Positions 19,812 through 28,738 are shown, counted from the stretch's first letter. The stretch: 64,000 nucleotides of DNA from Microvirga soli (GCF_016734765.1 NZ_JAERQE010000005.1:123428-187427), one strand, 5' to 3'. A program made the numbers and translations. The notes: generated by a model not told the origin, from the letters alone.

Positions 19812-19903
19812 GTCATGGCCGGGCTTGTCCCGGCCATTGTCGTTTCTAAGAGCGCTTTTCACTGTCATTACGGGGCGACCAGAGGCCGAACCCGGAATGA
19901 CAG
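19812..19903. repeat. Degenerate family A repeat
   Basis: The first arm GTCATGGCCGGG...CCCGGCCAT is intact, and a second, diverged arm runs from GTCATTACGGGG to CCCGGAATGAC. It lies between the convergent L,D-transpeptidase and DUF971 genes. Confidence 0.75.
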
Positions 19904-19912
19904 TGCTGGTTC

Positions 19913-20281
19913 TCACCGGACCCGATCCCGCGACAATCCCTTGGCAGCCAGTTCGTCGAGGTAACCCTGCCATTTCTCCCCCTGCTCCGCCCCGAGCCGA
20001 TAGAGATAATCCCAGCCGTAGATCCCGGTATCGTGCAGGTCGTCGAAGACCAGCTTCACGGCATAGTTGCCCACCGGCTCCACGCCGATGATCGCCACCT
20101 CACGTTTGCCCGGCACGGTCTTGCGCTCGGCGGGGCTGTGCCCCTGCACTTCGGCCGAGGGGCTGGTCACCCGCAGGTACTCGGCCGGGAGGCTGAAAGC
20201 CGTGCCGTCGTCGAACGCGACATGCAGGCTGCGCCTGTCCTTTGACAGCCTAAGTTCCGTCGGCCAGCGCTCGGATGCCAT
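19913..20281 (-). CDS. DUF971 domain protein
   Basis: 122 residues matching the DUF971 / gamma-butyrobetaine hydroxylase N-terminal-like fold: WPTELRLSKDRRSLHVAFDDG, then FSLPAEYLRV, and near the end VKLVFDDLHDTGIYGWDYLYRL. The family resembles the small domain of carnitine-pathway dioxygenases and also occurs in iron-sulfur related proteins (ApbC/Mrp context). Here it stands alone, divergent from moaA. No catalytic role can be assigned. Confidence 0.85.
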   Translation of the reverse strand: MASERWPTELRLSKDRRSLHVAFDDGTAFSLPAEYLRVTSPSAEVQGHSPAERKTVPGKREVAIIGVEPVGNYAVKLVFDDLHDTGIYGWDYLYRLGAEQGEKWQGYLDELAAKGLSRDRVR

Positions 20282-20370
20282 GATCTCACCCTTTTCCCGG
20301 TTGCAATTGACGCTACGTGCTTGATGATGCGGATTGAAGCAAGATTCCTGTGAGCGAGAGCGTTTCCACC

Positions 20371-21408
20371 ATGAGAGCCATGTCGGCTCAGCTTGAGACT
20401 TCCGAGGCTGACCAATCTCTGATTGACCCGTTCGGCCGGGCCATCACGTATCTGCGCGTCTCGGTGACGGATCGCTGCGACTTCCGCTGCGTCTATTGCA
20501 TGTCCGAGGACATGGCCTTCCTGCCCAAGCGCGACCTGCTGACCCTGGAGGAACTCGACCGGATCTGCTCGGCCTTCGTGGCCAAAGGCGTGCGCAAGCT
20601 GCGGATCACCGGCGGCGAGCCTCTGGTGCGCCGGGACATCATGACCCTGTTCGGCTCCCTCTCCCGCCACCTGGATTCGGGCGCCCTCGACGAGCTGACA
20701 GTCACCACCAACGGCTCGCAGCTCGCCCGCCACGCAAAGGATCTGGCGGCCTGCGGCGTCAGGCGCATCAACGTCTCCCTCGATACCCTCGACCCGGACA
20801 AGTTCCGGAGCATCACCCGCTGGGGCGATCTCGCCAAGGTGATGCACGGGCTCGATGCCGCTCAAGGAGCGGGCCTGAAGGTCAAAATCAACACCGTTGC
20901 GCTCAAGGGCGTCAACGAGGACGAACTGGAAGCCCTGCTCGAATGGGCGCATGGCCGCGGCATGGACCTGACCCTCATCGAGGTGATGCCGCTGGGCGAG
21001 ATCGACGGGCAGCGCATCGACCAGTTCCTTCCGCTCTCCATGGTTCGGGCCCGCCTTGCAACGCGCTATACGCTGGAAGATCTGGACGACCGTACAGGTG
21101 GCCCAGCCCGGTACGTACGGGTGCAGGAAACAGGGGGGCGCCTCGGCTTCATCACGCCGATGACCCACAATTTCTGCGAAAGCTGCAACCGGGTGCGGGT
21201 GACCTGCACGGGTCAGCTCTTCATGTGCCTCGGCCAGGAAGATGCCGCCGACCTCCGGGCGCCCGTGCGTGCCTCCGAGAGCAACGAACTGCTCGACCGC
21301 GCCATCGTCGACGCGATCGCCCGCAAGCCCAAGGGCCACGACTTCATCATCGACCGGCGTCACTCCCGCCCGGCGCTCAGCCGCCACATGAGCGTCACGG
21401 GCGGCTGA
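20371..21408 (+). CDS. moaA: GTP 3',8-cyclase MoaA
   Basis: A radical SAM enzyme starting molybdenum cofactor synthesis from GTP, about 345 residues. The N-terminal cluster motif [10 protein letters not shown] (Cys36, Cys40, Cys43) binds the SAM-coordinating 4Fe-4S centre. The C-terminal [19 protein letters not shown] supplies the second cluster. The protein ends in SVTGG, the conserved Gly-Gly tail. A GTG at 20350 could add seven residues. It provides cofactor chemistry that the xanthine dehydrogenase encoded at 37-41 kb would need. Confidence 0.95.
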   Translation: MRAMSAQLETSEADQSLIDPFGRAITYLRVSVTDRCDFRCVYCMSEDMAFLPKRDLLTLEELDRICSAFVAKGVRKLRITGGEPLVRRDIMTLFGSLSRHLDSGALDELTVTTNGSQLARHAKDLAACGVRRINVSLDTLDPDKFRSITRWGDLAKVMHGLDAAQGAGLKVKINTVALKGVNEDELEALLEWAHGRGMDLTLIEVMPLGEIDGQRIDQFLPLSMVRARLATRYTLEDLDDRTGGPARYVRVQETGGRLGFITPMTHNFCESCNRVRVTCTGQLFMCLGQEDAADLRAPVRASESNELLDRAIVDAIARKPKGHDFIIDRRHSRPALSRHMSVTGG

Positions 21409-21509
21409 TCCGCATTTTTTACTGCTCCCGGTAAGTACTGAGACAGACTGTCATTTGACTGTGCAGTATTTTCAAGTGATATCGAGCCAGACCATTGGGC
21501 TGGGCTGCC

Positions 21510-22310
21510 GTGAACGTATCGGGTATTGGACGAAGACTGGCGATTGCCGCCGGGCTGCTGCTCGGGCTGGGCATGAGCCCATGCCTGTCGCAGGCACAAG
21601 CGCCCGCGCCGCAGCCTGTCATCCGGGTCGCCATCGAGGGCGCTTATCCGCCCTTCAACTTCATCGATCCCAACAACGAGCTGCAGGGCTTCGAGGTCGA
21701 TCTGCTCAAGAGCCTCTGCGAGGCCATGCAGGCCCAGTGCGAACTCGTCCAACATGAATGGGACGGCATCATTCGCGGCCTCCTGGACCGGGAATACGAC
21801 GCCGTCATGTCATCGGTGGAGATCACGGAACGGCGCGGAAAGCGGATCGCCTTCTCCGAACCATATTACCGCATTCCGGCGATCTTCATCGGCTCGAAGG
21901 AGACGGCTCCCGGCGAGATCTCGCCGGCCGCGCTCGCCGGCAAGACCATCGGCACCACGGACCGCAGCGACCATGAAACCTATCTGAGAGAGTTCTACAG
22001 GGACTCGCAGATCGAGGTCTATGCGAAGCCGGACGAAGCCAATCTCGACCTCCTGGTCGGGCGTCTCGATGCGGTCTTCGGGGACAAGCGCCTGCTGACC
22101 CGGTTTCTGGCAAGCCGCGAAGGCAGCTGCTGTCACATCCTGGGCGACACGCCCAAGGATCCGGCCTATCGGCATCAATCCTACGGCATCGGCCTGCGCA
22201 AGGAAGACGCGGCTTTGCGCGAGCGGTTCAACCGCGCCATTGCCGAGGTGCAGGCCAACGGCACCTATGACCGGATCCGGGCCAAATATTTTTCCTTCGA
22301 TATCAAGTAG
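21510..22310 (+). CDS. Family 3 periplasmic solute-binding protein
   Basis: An amino-acid-type binding protein, about 266 residues. A signal peptide (GIGRRLAIAAGLLLGLG...AQA) precedes IRVAIEGAYPPFNFID, the standard opening of lysine/arginine/ornithine and glutamine binders, then GFEVDLLKSLCEAM and YDAVMSSVEITERRGKRIAFSEPYY. No permease or ATPase gene is adjacent, so it is an orphan binder or works with a remote transporter. The GTG at 21510 is preferred. A TTG five codons earlier is less likely. Confidence 0.87.
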   Translation: MNVSGIGRRLAIAAGLLLGLGMSPCLSQAQAPAPQPVIRVAIEGAYPPFNFIDPNNELQGFEVDLLKSLCEAMQAQCELVQHEWDGIIRGLLDREYDAVMSSVEITERRGKRIAFSEPYYRIPAIFIGSKETAPGEISPAALAGKTIGTTDRSDHETYLREFYRDSQIEVYAKPDEANLDLLVGRLDAVFGDKRLLTRFLASREGSCCHILGDTPKDPAYRHQSYGIGLRKEDAALRERFNRAIAEVQANGTYDRIRAKYFSFDIK

Positions 22311-22370
22311 AGCCGTTTGACCCTGGCGCCCTCTCTTCCTAGAACCGGTAAGGTTTTCAGGGAGCGGACA

Positions 22371-23237
22371 ATGGCGAAGGTTGCATTCCTCGGTCTTGGC
22401 GTGATGGGCTATCCCATGGCGCGCCACCTCAAGGACAAGGGCCACGAGGTGACGGTCTACAACCGCACGGGCCCCAAGGCGGACAAATGGGTTTCGGAGA
22501 ACGGCGGACGCGCCGCCAGGACCCCGCGTGAGGCCGCCGAGGGCCAGGAGATCGTCTTCGCCTGCGTGGGCAATGACGACGACTTGCGCCAGGTGACGCT
22601 CGGAGACGATGGCGCCTTCCAGGGCATGGGCCGGGGCGCGATCTTCGTCGACCACACCACCGCGTCGGCAGAAGTGGCGCGCGAGCTTTACGCCGCCGCC
22701 CAGGAGAAGGGCTTCGCCTTCATCGACGCTCCGGTCTCGGGTGGCCAGGCTGGTGCGGAGAACGGCGTTCTCACCGTGATGTGCGGCGGCGACGCCGAGC
22801 CTTACGGGACAGCCGAGCCGGTGATCATGAGCTTTGCCCGCGCCTGCCGGCTGCTGGGCCCCACCGGCTCCGGCCAGCTCACCAAGATGATCAACCAGAT
22901 CTGCATCGCCGGCCTCGTGCAGGGCCTGGCCGAAGGCATTCACTTCGGCAAGAAGGCCGGCCTCGACATCGAGGCGGTGCTGGAAGTGATCTCGAAGGGC
23001 GCCGCCGGCTCCTGGCAGATGGAGAACCGCGGCAAGACCATGAACCAGGGCAAGTTCGATTTCGGCTTCGCCGTCGACTGGATGCGCAAGGACCTGTCCA
23101 TCGTACTGGGCGAGGCGCGCAAGAACGGCGCCAGCCTGCCGGTCACGGCCATCGTCGACCAGTTCTATGCGGAGGTCCAGAAGATGGGCGGTAAGCGGTG
23201 GGATACATCGAGCCTGATCGCCCGGCTCGACAAGTAA
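22371..23237 (+). CDS. NAD(P)-dependent beta-hydroxyacid dehydrogenase (HIBADH family)
   Basis: A 288-residue oxidoreductase of the 3-hydroxyisobutyrate / tartronate semialdehyde / succinic semialdehyde reductase family. FLGLGVMGYPMARHL forms the Rossmann loop, DAPVSGGQAGAENG the substrate-binding signature, GQLTKMINQ carries the catalytic lysine, and DFGFAVDWMRKDL is the conserved C-terminal motif. GGGAGCGG-like sequence precedes the ATG. The exact substrate (3-hydroxyisobutyrate, glyoxylate or succinic semialdehyde) cannot be set from context. Confidence 0.9.
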   Translation: MAKVAFLGLGVMGYPMARHLKDKGHEVTVYNRTGPKADKWVSENGGRAARTPREAAEGQEIVFACVGNDDDLRQVTLGDDGAFQGMGRGAIFVDHTTASAEVARELYAAAQEKGFAFIDAPVSGGQAGAENGVLTVMCGGDAEPYGTAEPVIMSFARACRLLGPTGSGQLTKMINQICIAGLVQGLAEGIHFGKKAGLDIEAVLEVISKGAAGSWQMENRGKTMNQGKFDFGFAVDWMRKDLSIVLGEARKNGASLPVTAIVDQFYAEVQKMGGKRWDTSSLIARLDK

Positions 23238-23260
23238 GCGGCAGAGTTATCCTTTCAAAG

Positions 23261-23293
23261 CAAAACGCCGGGGCCAAAAGCTCCGGCGTTTTG
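23261..23293. terminator. Bidirectional terminator
   Basis: An 11-bp perfect stem CAAAACGCCGG/CCGGCGTTTTG lies between the dehydrogenase and the convergent pseudo-caspase gene. Confidence 0.9.
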
Positions 23294-23303
23294 TTGTCCA
23301 GGA

Positions 23304-25736
23304 TCAGCGCTCCTGCGGACAGGGACGTCCGGGCAGGCAGCGCTGGGCGCGGCCCTCGCCACCCTGCCGCCTTTGTCCCTCGAAGGAAGGCCGTTCGCGC
23401 GAGGGCCTGTCCATGTCCCGTCCCGGGCGCGGCTGGTCGAAAGCTCTTGGCGGCTCGCGATTAGCCCGCTCCACCCGGGCGGGAGCCTCCATGCGCGGCC
23501 TCGGCTGGAACGCGGGCGCCTCCGGCCGTTCGAACCGGCGTGGTGGGGGGCGCTCCTCGAAGAGCGGGCGGGGGCGCCTCTCGGCGCGCTCAATCTCCCG
23601 CGGCGCGACATCACGGGACGGACGGTCCGGGCGCATGTCATCCCGCAGGGCAGGCCTTGCCGGACGGATGGGCCTCTCGTCCTGGTCCGGCCTTTCAATG
23701 CGCCGACGCGGCGCCTCATCGTCATCACGACGCGGGCGGCGTTCTTCGATCTGTGGCAGACCAATCACCGGCGCTCTATCAACCCGCTCCGGATCGGGCC
23801 TCCTGTCCGGCCGGATGTGCGGATCGCGGCGCTCGGGCTCGCGACCGGCCCTCTCTCTGTCCCGATCAGGACGCTCGCGCTCGATCTCGATCCGTGGCTG
23901 GTCCGGCCTCGGCCGACGCTGCAGGATCTCATCCGCATCGAGCCTCGGGTCACGCGGACGTGCCGCGTCGCGCGTGGGAGCATCAGGTCGAGCCTCACCC
24001 CTGTCGCGATCCTGCTCGACAGCGCGTGGGCTGCGCTCCCGGTCGGGCCGCTCCCTTGGCTCAGCTGCGTTGGGGCGAACTGCGCGCGGACGCTCCTCCT
24101 GCTCGCCGATGAGCGGGATCCGGCGCGAGGGGATGCGGTCCGGCTGCATGCGCGGACGCTCGCCGGAGCGCACATCCCTGCCCTCACGAGGCTCCCTCGG
24201 GCCGACCGAAACCGGGATCGGCTCGATAGGCGCGACAAGACCGGGCTGCCTCGGCACGCGGGGCTCCTCGGCGCGCAGGTTGCGGCGCGGTCGCGGCAGG
24301 GGCTCATCGCTGCGGTCGAAGACGTAAGGAGCCCGCACGGGAATGGCGACAGGCCCCCTCGGGGTTCTCGGAGCGATCGGCTGGTAGAAGTAGCGGGGCG
24401 GACGCGCCCGGTACGGCACCGGGATCGCATACGGGATCGGCAGGATGCCGGCCATGATCGGCGGCGGCGGCGGCTCGCGGATGATGGTGATGAAGTCCTC
24501 GTCGTCCTCGTCCCATCGCGGCAGGAGATAGGCCGGCATACGCGGCGGCGGCACGTCGCGGATGATGGTCACCACCTCGACGACCTCGATCCGCTCCACC
24601 CCTGGCAGCGGCGGAGGCATGTCGTCGTAGATCACTTCCTCGAAGACGGCCGGCGGAGCATAGGGGGCCGAGAGGCGCGCGAGCCTGCGCCGGCAATCCG
24701 GCGCGTGCGGACCGTTGGGATAGGCACGAAGATAGGTCCAGTAGGCCTCGCGCGTGTTGCGTGTGACGGTGCGGCGCCACACGGCAGCCTCGCGGCGGGC
24801 GGCGAGAAGCGCCGTCACGCGCCGGGAGAGGCGATGGTCGGGGTAGCGGCGCAGGAAAGCCTGATAATCCTGGATCGTGTCACGCTCGACCGCGATGGCA
24901 TAAGCCTCCTCGGCGGGCACCTCCTCAATGCGCCGAACCTCACGAACAAGAGGCGTGGCAGCGGCCTCAGCCCGCTCGAAGAAGACGAAGGAGGCATCAC
25001 CGAGATTGGCCGAATGCCAGGGGATCTGCAGGCCGTTCGTGGTCTCGTGCACCCGCAGGCGCGTGCGGGCGAAAACCTCATCCAGGGGCAAGCCCGGCTG
25101 GCGGATCATTTCCGCAAGCGCCGTGGCGTAGGGGCCGTAAGGGCCCGATCCGTCCGTGGCGACGATGTTGGGCGCCGAGGAGAAGGCCATCAGGAAGCCT
25201 GAGGGCGGCTCCACCAGGGCCAGCCCCTTGGCGATGGGCTCGCCCGTGGCGCCAAGAGAATACTCGCGGGCCATGTCGGCGACGACCACCCTCACCCTGG
25301 CCGGGCTCCGCTCAAGGGAGCGGACGAGGTCGGAGAGCCGAAAGCCCTCGATGGCGATGTCCGCGTCACGCTGGATGCGGGCATCGACCGGCAGCAGATA
25401 ATTGTCGCCTTCGAGCTGGACCCCGTGCCCGGCCAGATAGACCATCACCGTGGAGCCGGGCTCAAGGCCCTCGACCTTGTCGAGAAAGTCCCGCACGAGG
25501 CTGCGCAGGTCGTTGGCGTTGAGATCGCGGCCCTGCACGACCTCGAACCCGGCGCTTGTCAGGGTCTGGGCGATCAGGCCCGCATCATTCGCGGCCGTTG
25601 CAAGATTGCGCCCCTCATAGGCGCCCTGCCCGACCAAAAGGGCAAGACGATCCTGCGCCAGAGCGGCGGAGGCCTGACTCAGGGCAGCCGCCAGGATGAA
25701 GGCAGCAAAAACGATAGCACGTTTCAGGGAAAGCAC
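23304..25736 (-). CDS. Caspase-fold (peptidase C14-like) protein lacking the catalytic Cys, with Arg-rich tail
   Basis: 810 residues. A signal peptide (1-27) is followed by a metacaspase/C14 fold (about 30-270). GQGAYEGRNLATAANDAG is the usual first strand, and the histidine of VYLAGHG is kept (His104). Where active members have Asp-x-Cys-Arg this protein has DMAR (154-157), so the nucleophile is replaced by Ala156. A TPR-like linker follows (about 280-370), with repeated YQAFLRRYPDHR and YWTYLRAYPNGP patterns. A tail of some 340 residues is extremely rich in Arg, Pro, Asp and Glu (for example RPDRDRERAGREPERR). It is probably a binding scaffold, not a protease. GTG start with a GAGGGG site upstream. 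Confidence 0.88.
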   Translation of the reverse strand: MLSLKRAIVFAAFILAAALSQASAALAQDRLALLVGQGAYEGRNLATAANDAGLIAQTLTSAGFEVVQGRDLNANDLRSLVRDFLDKVEGLEPGSTVMVYLAGHGVQLEGDNYLLPVDARIQRDADIAIEGFRLSDLVRSLERSPARVRVVVADMAREYSLGATGEPIAKGLALVEPPSGFLMAFSSAPNIVATDGSGPYGPYATALAEMIRQPGLPLDEVFARTRLRVHETTNGLQIPWHSANLGDASFVFFERAEAAATPLVREVRRIEEVPAEEAYAIAVERDTIQDYQAFLRRYPDHRLSRRVTALLAARREAAVWRRTVTRNTREAYWTYLRAYPNGPHAPDCRRRLARLSAPYAPPAVFEEVIYDDMPPPLPGVERIEVVEVVTIIRDVPPPRMPAYLLPRWDEDDEDFITIIREPPPPPIMAGILPIPYAIPVPYRARPPRYFYQPIAPRTPRGPVAIPVRAPYVFDRSDEPLPRPRRNLRAEEPRVPRQPGLVAPIEPIPVSVGPREPREGRDVRSGERPRMQPDRIPSRRIPLIGEQEERPRAVRPNAAEPRERPDRERSPRAVEQDRDRGEARPDAPTRDAARPRDPRLDADEILQRRPRPDQPRIEIERERPDRDRERAGREPERRDPHIRPDRRPDPERVDRAPVIGLPQIEERRPRRDDDEAPRRRIERPDQDERPIRPARPALRDDMRPDRPSRDVAPREIERAERRPRPLFEERPPPRRFERPEAPAFQPRPRMEAPARVERANREPPRAFDQPRPGRDMDRPSRERPSFEGQRRQGGEGRAQRCLPGRPCPQER

Positions 25737-25840
25737 GGTTTGAGGCCCCTCTGCGACCCCCTTTTTGCGGGATCATGCCAGGAGGATAAGCCCAAGGCGG
25801 TTGAATGTCCTGTGAACAAACCGGGACAATCGGCAGGGCG

Positions 25841-26047
25841 TCAGCGCCGTGTCATCGTGAGATAGACCACGAAGGCCCCGATGGCGATTGCCAAGCCCAT
25901 GATCACCATCTGTCGGGTCTCGCCGGTGAGGGCCGCATCCCGGTACATCTGCGAGAGCCGCTCGGCGCGCTCAGGGTCGCGAGACACGAACAGGCCGATC
26001 ACGATGCTCAGGGTGGCAAGGCCAAGGATCCAGTAAGTGGGGCGCAT
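25841..26047 (-). CDS. Small two-pass membrane protein (68 aa)
   Basis: Begins MRPTYWILGLATLSIVIGLF, has a charged middle (SRDPERAERLSQMYRD), and a second helix MVIMGLAIAIGAFVVYL before TMTRR. A GAGGAAAGAG ribosome binding site is clear. It starts 10 bases after the enoyl-CoA hydratase stop on the same strand, suggesting co-transcription. I do not recognise a function. The frame remains open upstream inside the hydratase gene, but that part is a shadow. Confidence 0.72.
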   Translation of the reverse strand: MRPTYWILGLATLSIVIGLFVSRDPERAERLSQMYRDAALTGETRQMVIMGLAIAIGAFVVYLTMTRR

Positions 26048-26057
26048 GGCTCTTTCC

Positions 26058-26849
26058 TCAGCGTCCCTGGAACCGGGGCGCACGCTTCTCGCGGAAGGCC
26101 GCGACGCCCTCCATGAAGTCGTCGCTGGACCCGGCTTCACTCTGCAGCTTCGCCTCGAGCTTGAGCTGCGCTTCGAGATCGTTCGAAAGGCTCTGCGCCA
26201 CCGCCTGCTTGGTGAGGCGGTAGGAGAGCCCCGGCCCGGCCGCGAGCTTTGACGCGAAGGCCGCCACATCGACCGCGAAGTTAGTGTCTTCGAACAACTT
26301 GTAGACGAGGCCCATGCGCTGCGCCTCCTCGGCGGGGACGGATTCCGCGCTGAGCATGAGGGCGAGCGCGAGCTTGGGGCCGATCAGGCGCGGCAGGATC
26401 CAAGTGCCTCCGGCATCGGGGATCAGGCCGATCTTGGCGAAAGCCTCCTGCAGATAGGCGGAGCGGGCCGCCACGACGATGTCGCAGGCGAGCGCGATGT
26501 TCATGGAAGCCCCGACGGCCGGGCCGTTGAGGGCGGCAATGACGGGCTTGGGATAGTTGGAGAGCCTTAGGATCAACGGGTTATAGTCCCGCTCCAGAGC
26601 CGGCCCGAGATCGAGACGCCCTTGCTCGTCGCGCTTGAGGTCGACCGTCAGGTCCTGGCCCGAGGAAAAGGCGCGCCCCTCGCCTGTCAGCACCACCACG
26701 CGCACGTTCTCGTCGCGCTCGCACTGATCGAGCGCGTCGCGCAGCTCGGCATGCATGGTGGCGTTGAACGCGTTCATCTTGTCGGGCCGCGCAAGCGTGA
26801 TCGTCGCGACCGGTCCGTCGACGGTGCAGCGCAGGGTCGTCGGGCTCAT
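26058..26849 (-). CDS. Enoyl-CoA hydratase/isomerase family protein (PaaG-like)
   Basis: A 263-residue crotonase-fold enzyme. The oxyanion-hole segments are GRAFSSGQDLTVD and LNGPAVGASMNIALACD, and IPDAGGTWILPRLIG is the region that carries an acid residue in this family. Asp in DAGGTW, instead of the classic catalytic Glu pair, resembles PaaG (ring-opening isomerase of phenylacetate breakdown). No other paa genes are present, so a general fatty or aromatic acyl-CoA role is equally possible. Confidence 0.87.
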   Translation of the reverse strand: MSPTTLRCTVDGPVATITLARPDKMNAFNATMHAELRDALDQCERDENVRVVVLTGEGRAFSSGQDLTVDLKRDEQGRLDLGPALERDYNPLILRLSNYPKPVIAALNGPAVGASMNIALACDIVVAARSAYLQEAFAKIGLIPDAGGTWILPRLIGPKLALALMLSAESVPAEEAQRMGLVYKLFEDTNFAVDVAAFASKLAAGPGLSYRLTKQAVAQSLSNDLEAQLKLEAKLQSEAGSSDDFMEGVAAFREKRAPRFQGR

Positions 26850-26881
26850 CTATCCAAGCTCCTTATCGTCGCGCTTGAACA

Positions 26882-26950
26882 TAGAGCACCGGCCCCAAAA
26901 GTGGACACCACTTTTGAGACCCAGACCAGTTCAGATTGTGGAGTGATCTA
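26882..26950. repeat. Family B repeat core
   Basis: Contains CCCCAAAAGTGGACACCACTTTTG, whose AAAAGTGG/CCACTTTT arms pair, with a short degenerate flank (TAGAGCACC to GATCTA). It is related to the elements at 11285-11401 and 52431-52536 and touches the stop codon of the 73-residue gene. Confidence 0.7.
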
Positions 26951-27169
26951 GAAAACGGACGACTGCAGGGTCTCGGCCCGAGCCGTCAGGTCGCTCTCCA
27001 GAGCTGCGCGGGTGTAGGTCTCCCCGATTCTCTGGATCTCGTAACGGGGCTCTTCGCCGCCGGACGGCAGCAGCTTGGTGACGACGAAGTCGCCGGTCCA
27101 TGAGGGACTCATGAGGCGCTTGCCCGTGAACGTCACTTGCTGGCCACGGGCATAAAGATAATCGGACAA
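26948..27169 (-). CDS. Small conserved hypothetical protein (73 aa)
   Basis: Begins MSDYLYARGQQVTFTGKRL and contains YEIQRIGETYTRAALESDL. This pattern is like a widespread small Hyphomicrobiales protein with a beta-barrel (SH3/KOW-like) feel and the ending RxxxESxL. A TTG start is used, supported by AAGGAGACC just upstream. It has no membrane segment and is probably cytoplasmic. The function is unknown to me. The stop codon lies inside the edge of a family B repeat. Confidence 0.7.
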   Translation of the reverse strand: MSDYLYARGQQVTFTGKRLMSPSWTGDFVVTKLLPSGGEEPRYEIQRIGETYTRAALESDLTARAETLQSSVF

Positions 27170-27228
27170 GGAAGGTCTCCTTCAGAGAGCGGAATCGGGC
27201 GCGATGCAGCGGCAGCCGACGGGACTTA

Positions 27229-27495
27229 CTACTGCCTGAACAGGCGAGGCTGCTCGTTCCGGTGCCGGGCCCTGCGTGGCAGGTTCATCCAGGGAACGAG
27301 GTTGAGATCTGCCGGATCGTCCATGTCGGGGGAGTCCAGCAAGCCGGAAACCTCCGCCTCCCGAAAAACCCCGATCGGCGATGCCATCGGGCTGAACTCA
27401 TCCTCACCGGTCACGCCATCATAAGGGCAGACCGTCGAGCGGATGAGGCGTCCGTCAAAGAAATGGCTACTTTGATGGAAAGGAACATATGTCAT
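27229..27495 (-). CDS. Hypothetical protein (88 aa) behind an EcfG-like promoter
   Basis: A short frame starting MTYVPFHQSSHFFDGRLI, hydrophilic, with an acidic middle (DSPDMDDPADLN) and a basic end (PRRARHRNEQPRLFRQ). An AGGT motif precedes the ATG weakly. The main support is the near-consensus stress promoter at 27520-27544 pointing at it. I recognise no family. It could be a false gene, in which case the promoter might drive a small RNA. Confidence 0.42.
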   Translation of the reverse strand: MTYVPFHQSSHFFDGRLIRSTVCPYDGVTGEDEFSPMASPIGVFREAEVSGLLDSPDMDDPADLNLVPWMNLPRRARHRNEQPRLFRQ

Positions 27496-27519
27496 GGAAT
27501 TACCTGATTGTATCAAGTA

Positions 27520-27544
27520 AACACCCCGCAAGACTAATCGTTCC
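27520..27544 (-). promoter_or_regulatory. EcfG-like promoter, near consensus
   Basis: On the minus strand GGAAC (27540-27544), a 16-base spacer, and TGTT (27520-27523). It differs from GGAAC-N16-CGTT by one base. It lies 25 bases before the ATG of the 88-residue frame. Confidence 0.45.
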
Positions 27545-27612
27545 ACATGTGACTTTAATTACTATTATTATTCTTCATTAGACCAACGTATATTCCAGTA
27601 TCTCTAAATTTT

Positions 27613-28251
27613 TTACTCTCCGCCGTCTCGAAGCAATTCACGGACTTCCCTCTGCAGTGTCGGCAGCAATTCGGCCTGAAACCAGGGGTTTTTCTTAAGC
27701 CAGCCGTTATTGCGCCAGGAGGGATGCGGCAGGGGCAGGATACGGGGCTTTTGCGGGCTGCCAAGAATATCGCGCCAGCGCCTCACCGTCTCAGTGAGAC
27801 CATCCTTGAAGTCGTCGCCCATATGCCAAGCCTGCGCGTACTGGCCGATCAGCAGGACGAGTTCGAGATTGGGCAGGGCCTGGAACAGGGGCTGGCGCCA
27901 GGCTTCGGCGCATTCCCGGCGCGGCCCGAGATCGCCACCCTTCGCATCCTGACCTGGAAAGCAGGAGCCCATGGGCACGATGGCAACCTTGGAGGCGTCA
28001 TAGAAGGTGGGCTCGTCCATGCCGAGCCAGTCGCGCAGCCGGGTGCCTGAACGGTCAGCAAAGGGGATGCCGCTGGCATGGGCCCGGGTGCCCGGCGCCT
28101 GGCTGGCGATGCACAGGCGCGCGGTGGCGCTGCCCTGGAGGATCGGGCGCGGCTCGTGCGGCATGGCCGTGCCATAGCGCGGCGCATCGCGGCAGATGCG
28201 GCAGGCCCGCAATTGCGCGGCGAGATCGTCGAAGTTCGGCGGAGGATTCAT
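27613..28251 (-). CDS. Uracil-DNA glycosylase family protein
   Basis: A 212-residue protein of the UDG superfamily. CRICRDAPRY near the N-terminus is the cysteine pair that binds a cluster or metal in related families. SQAPGTRAHASGIPFAD is the active-site loop (motif A), and LPHPSWRNNGW near the end is motif B, with His replaced or retained in the usual HPS pattern. It probably acts in base excision repair or as an uncharacterised UDG-like branch. The start at MNPPPNFDDLAAQLRAC is chosen because the 96 codons upstream look non-coding. Confidence 0.85.
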   Translation of the reverse strand: MNPPPNFDDLAAQLRACRICRDAPRYGTAMPHEPRPILQGSATARLCIASQAPGTRAHASGIPFADRSGTRLRDWLGMDEPTFYDASKVAIVPMGSCFPGQDAKGGDLGPRRECAEAWRQPLFQALPNLELVLLIGQYAQAWHMGDDFKDGLTETVRRWRDILGSPQKPRILPLPHPSWRNNGWLKKNPWFQAELLPTLQREVRELLRDGGE

Positions 28252-28318
28252 TCCTGATGAAATGGGAATTCCAGCACAGGTCTTGGAGACACTGCCCGCG
28301 GGACATGACGTCGCTCTT

Positions 28319-28738
28319 TTACGAATGCTCCCGGCGCCAATCCTGAGGCCGCTCGAACTCGCCTTCCCAGAGCCCAACTCCGCGCTCCTGGGCACGGGCT
28401 TCCTCGGCGTCGTAATCGCGTCCGTAGGAAACCGCCCATCCGCTCTCCACCATATGGGTGCCGATGTCGGTGCCGTTAACGGTGCACCGGGCGAGGATGC
28501 GCTGATAGCGGTCTCGTCCGGCGGCGCGGCAGCGGACATTGTTAGCTGACACGAGATCGATCAGCGCCCGCCGGGCCGTCTCTCCGCAGGCATAAGAGCG
28601 GCCGGCCCGGGAGCAGCGCTGCTCCATCTCGGGAGCGTCGATGCCCTTGAGGCGGATGCGGGCCTCGCCGATGCGGATCGTGTCGCCATCGGTGACCTGC
28701 GCCCTGCCCTCCAGCGAGCGCCCGCCCGGTTTCAGCAC
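28319..28738 (-). CDS. Thermonuclease-family (SNase-like) protein
   Basis: A nuclease of the staphylococcal-nuclease fold, 139 residues from a GTG start. The active-site context is visible: VTDGDTIRIG (metal Asp), RLKGIDAPE (Arg), and DRYQRILARC (second Arg). The C-terminus has ERGVGLWEGEFERPQDWR as in exported YncB-like members. In the same frame upstream lies a hydrophobic stretch (about 20 residues, ITSLIVALALAGGAGL) that would make a membrane anchor, but no ATG, GTG or TTG precedes it. The true start may use a rare codon, or the anchor has lost its start. Confidence 0.85.
   Translation of the reverse strand: MLKPGGRSLEGRAQVTDGDTIRIGEARIRLKGIDAPEMEQRCSRAGRSYACGETARRALIDLVSANNVRCRAAGRDRYQRILARCTVNGTDIGTHMVESGWAVSYGRDYDAEEARAQERGVGLWEGEFERPQDWRREHS

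Noticed and set aside
23373..25202. A 609-codon open frame opposite the pseudo-caspase gene
   Set aside because: Mirror of the Arg/Pro-rich low-complexity coding strand. It lacks a start signal or recognisable domain.
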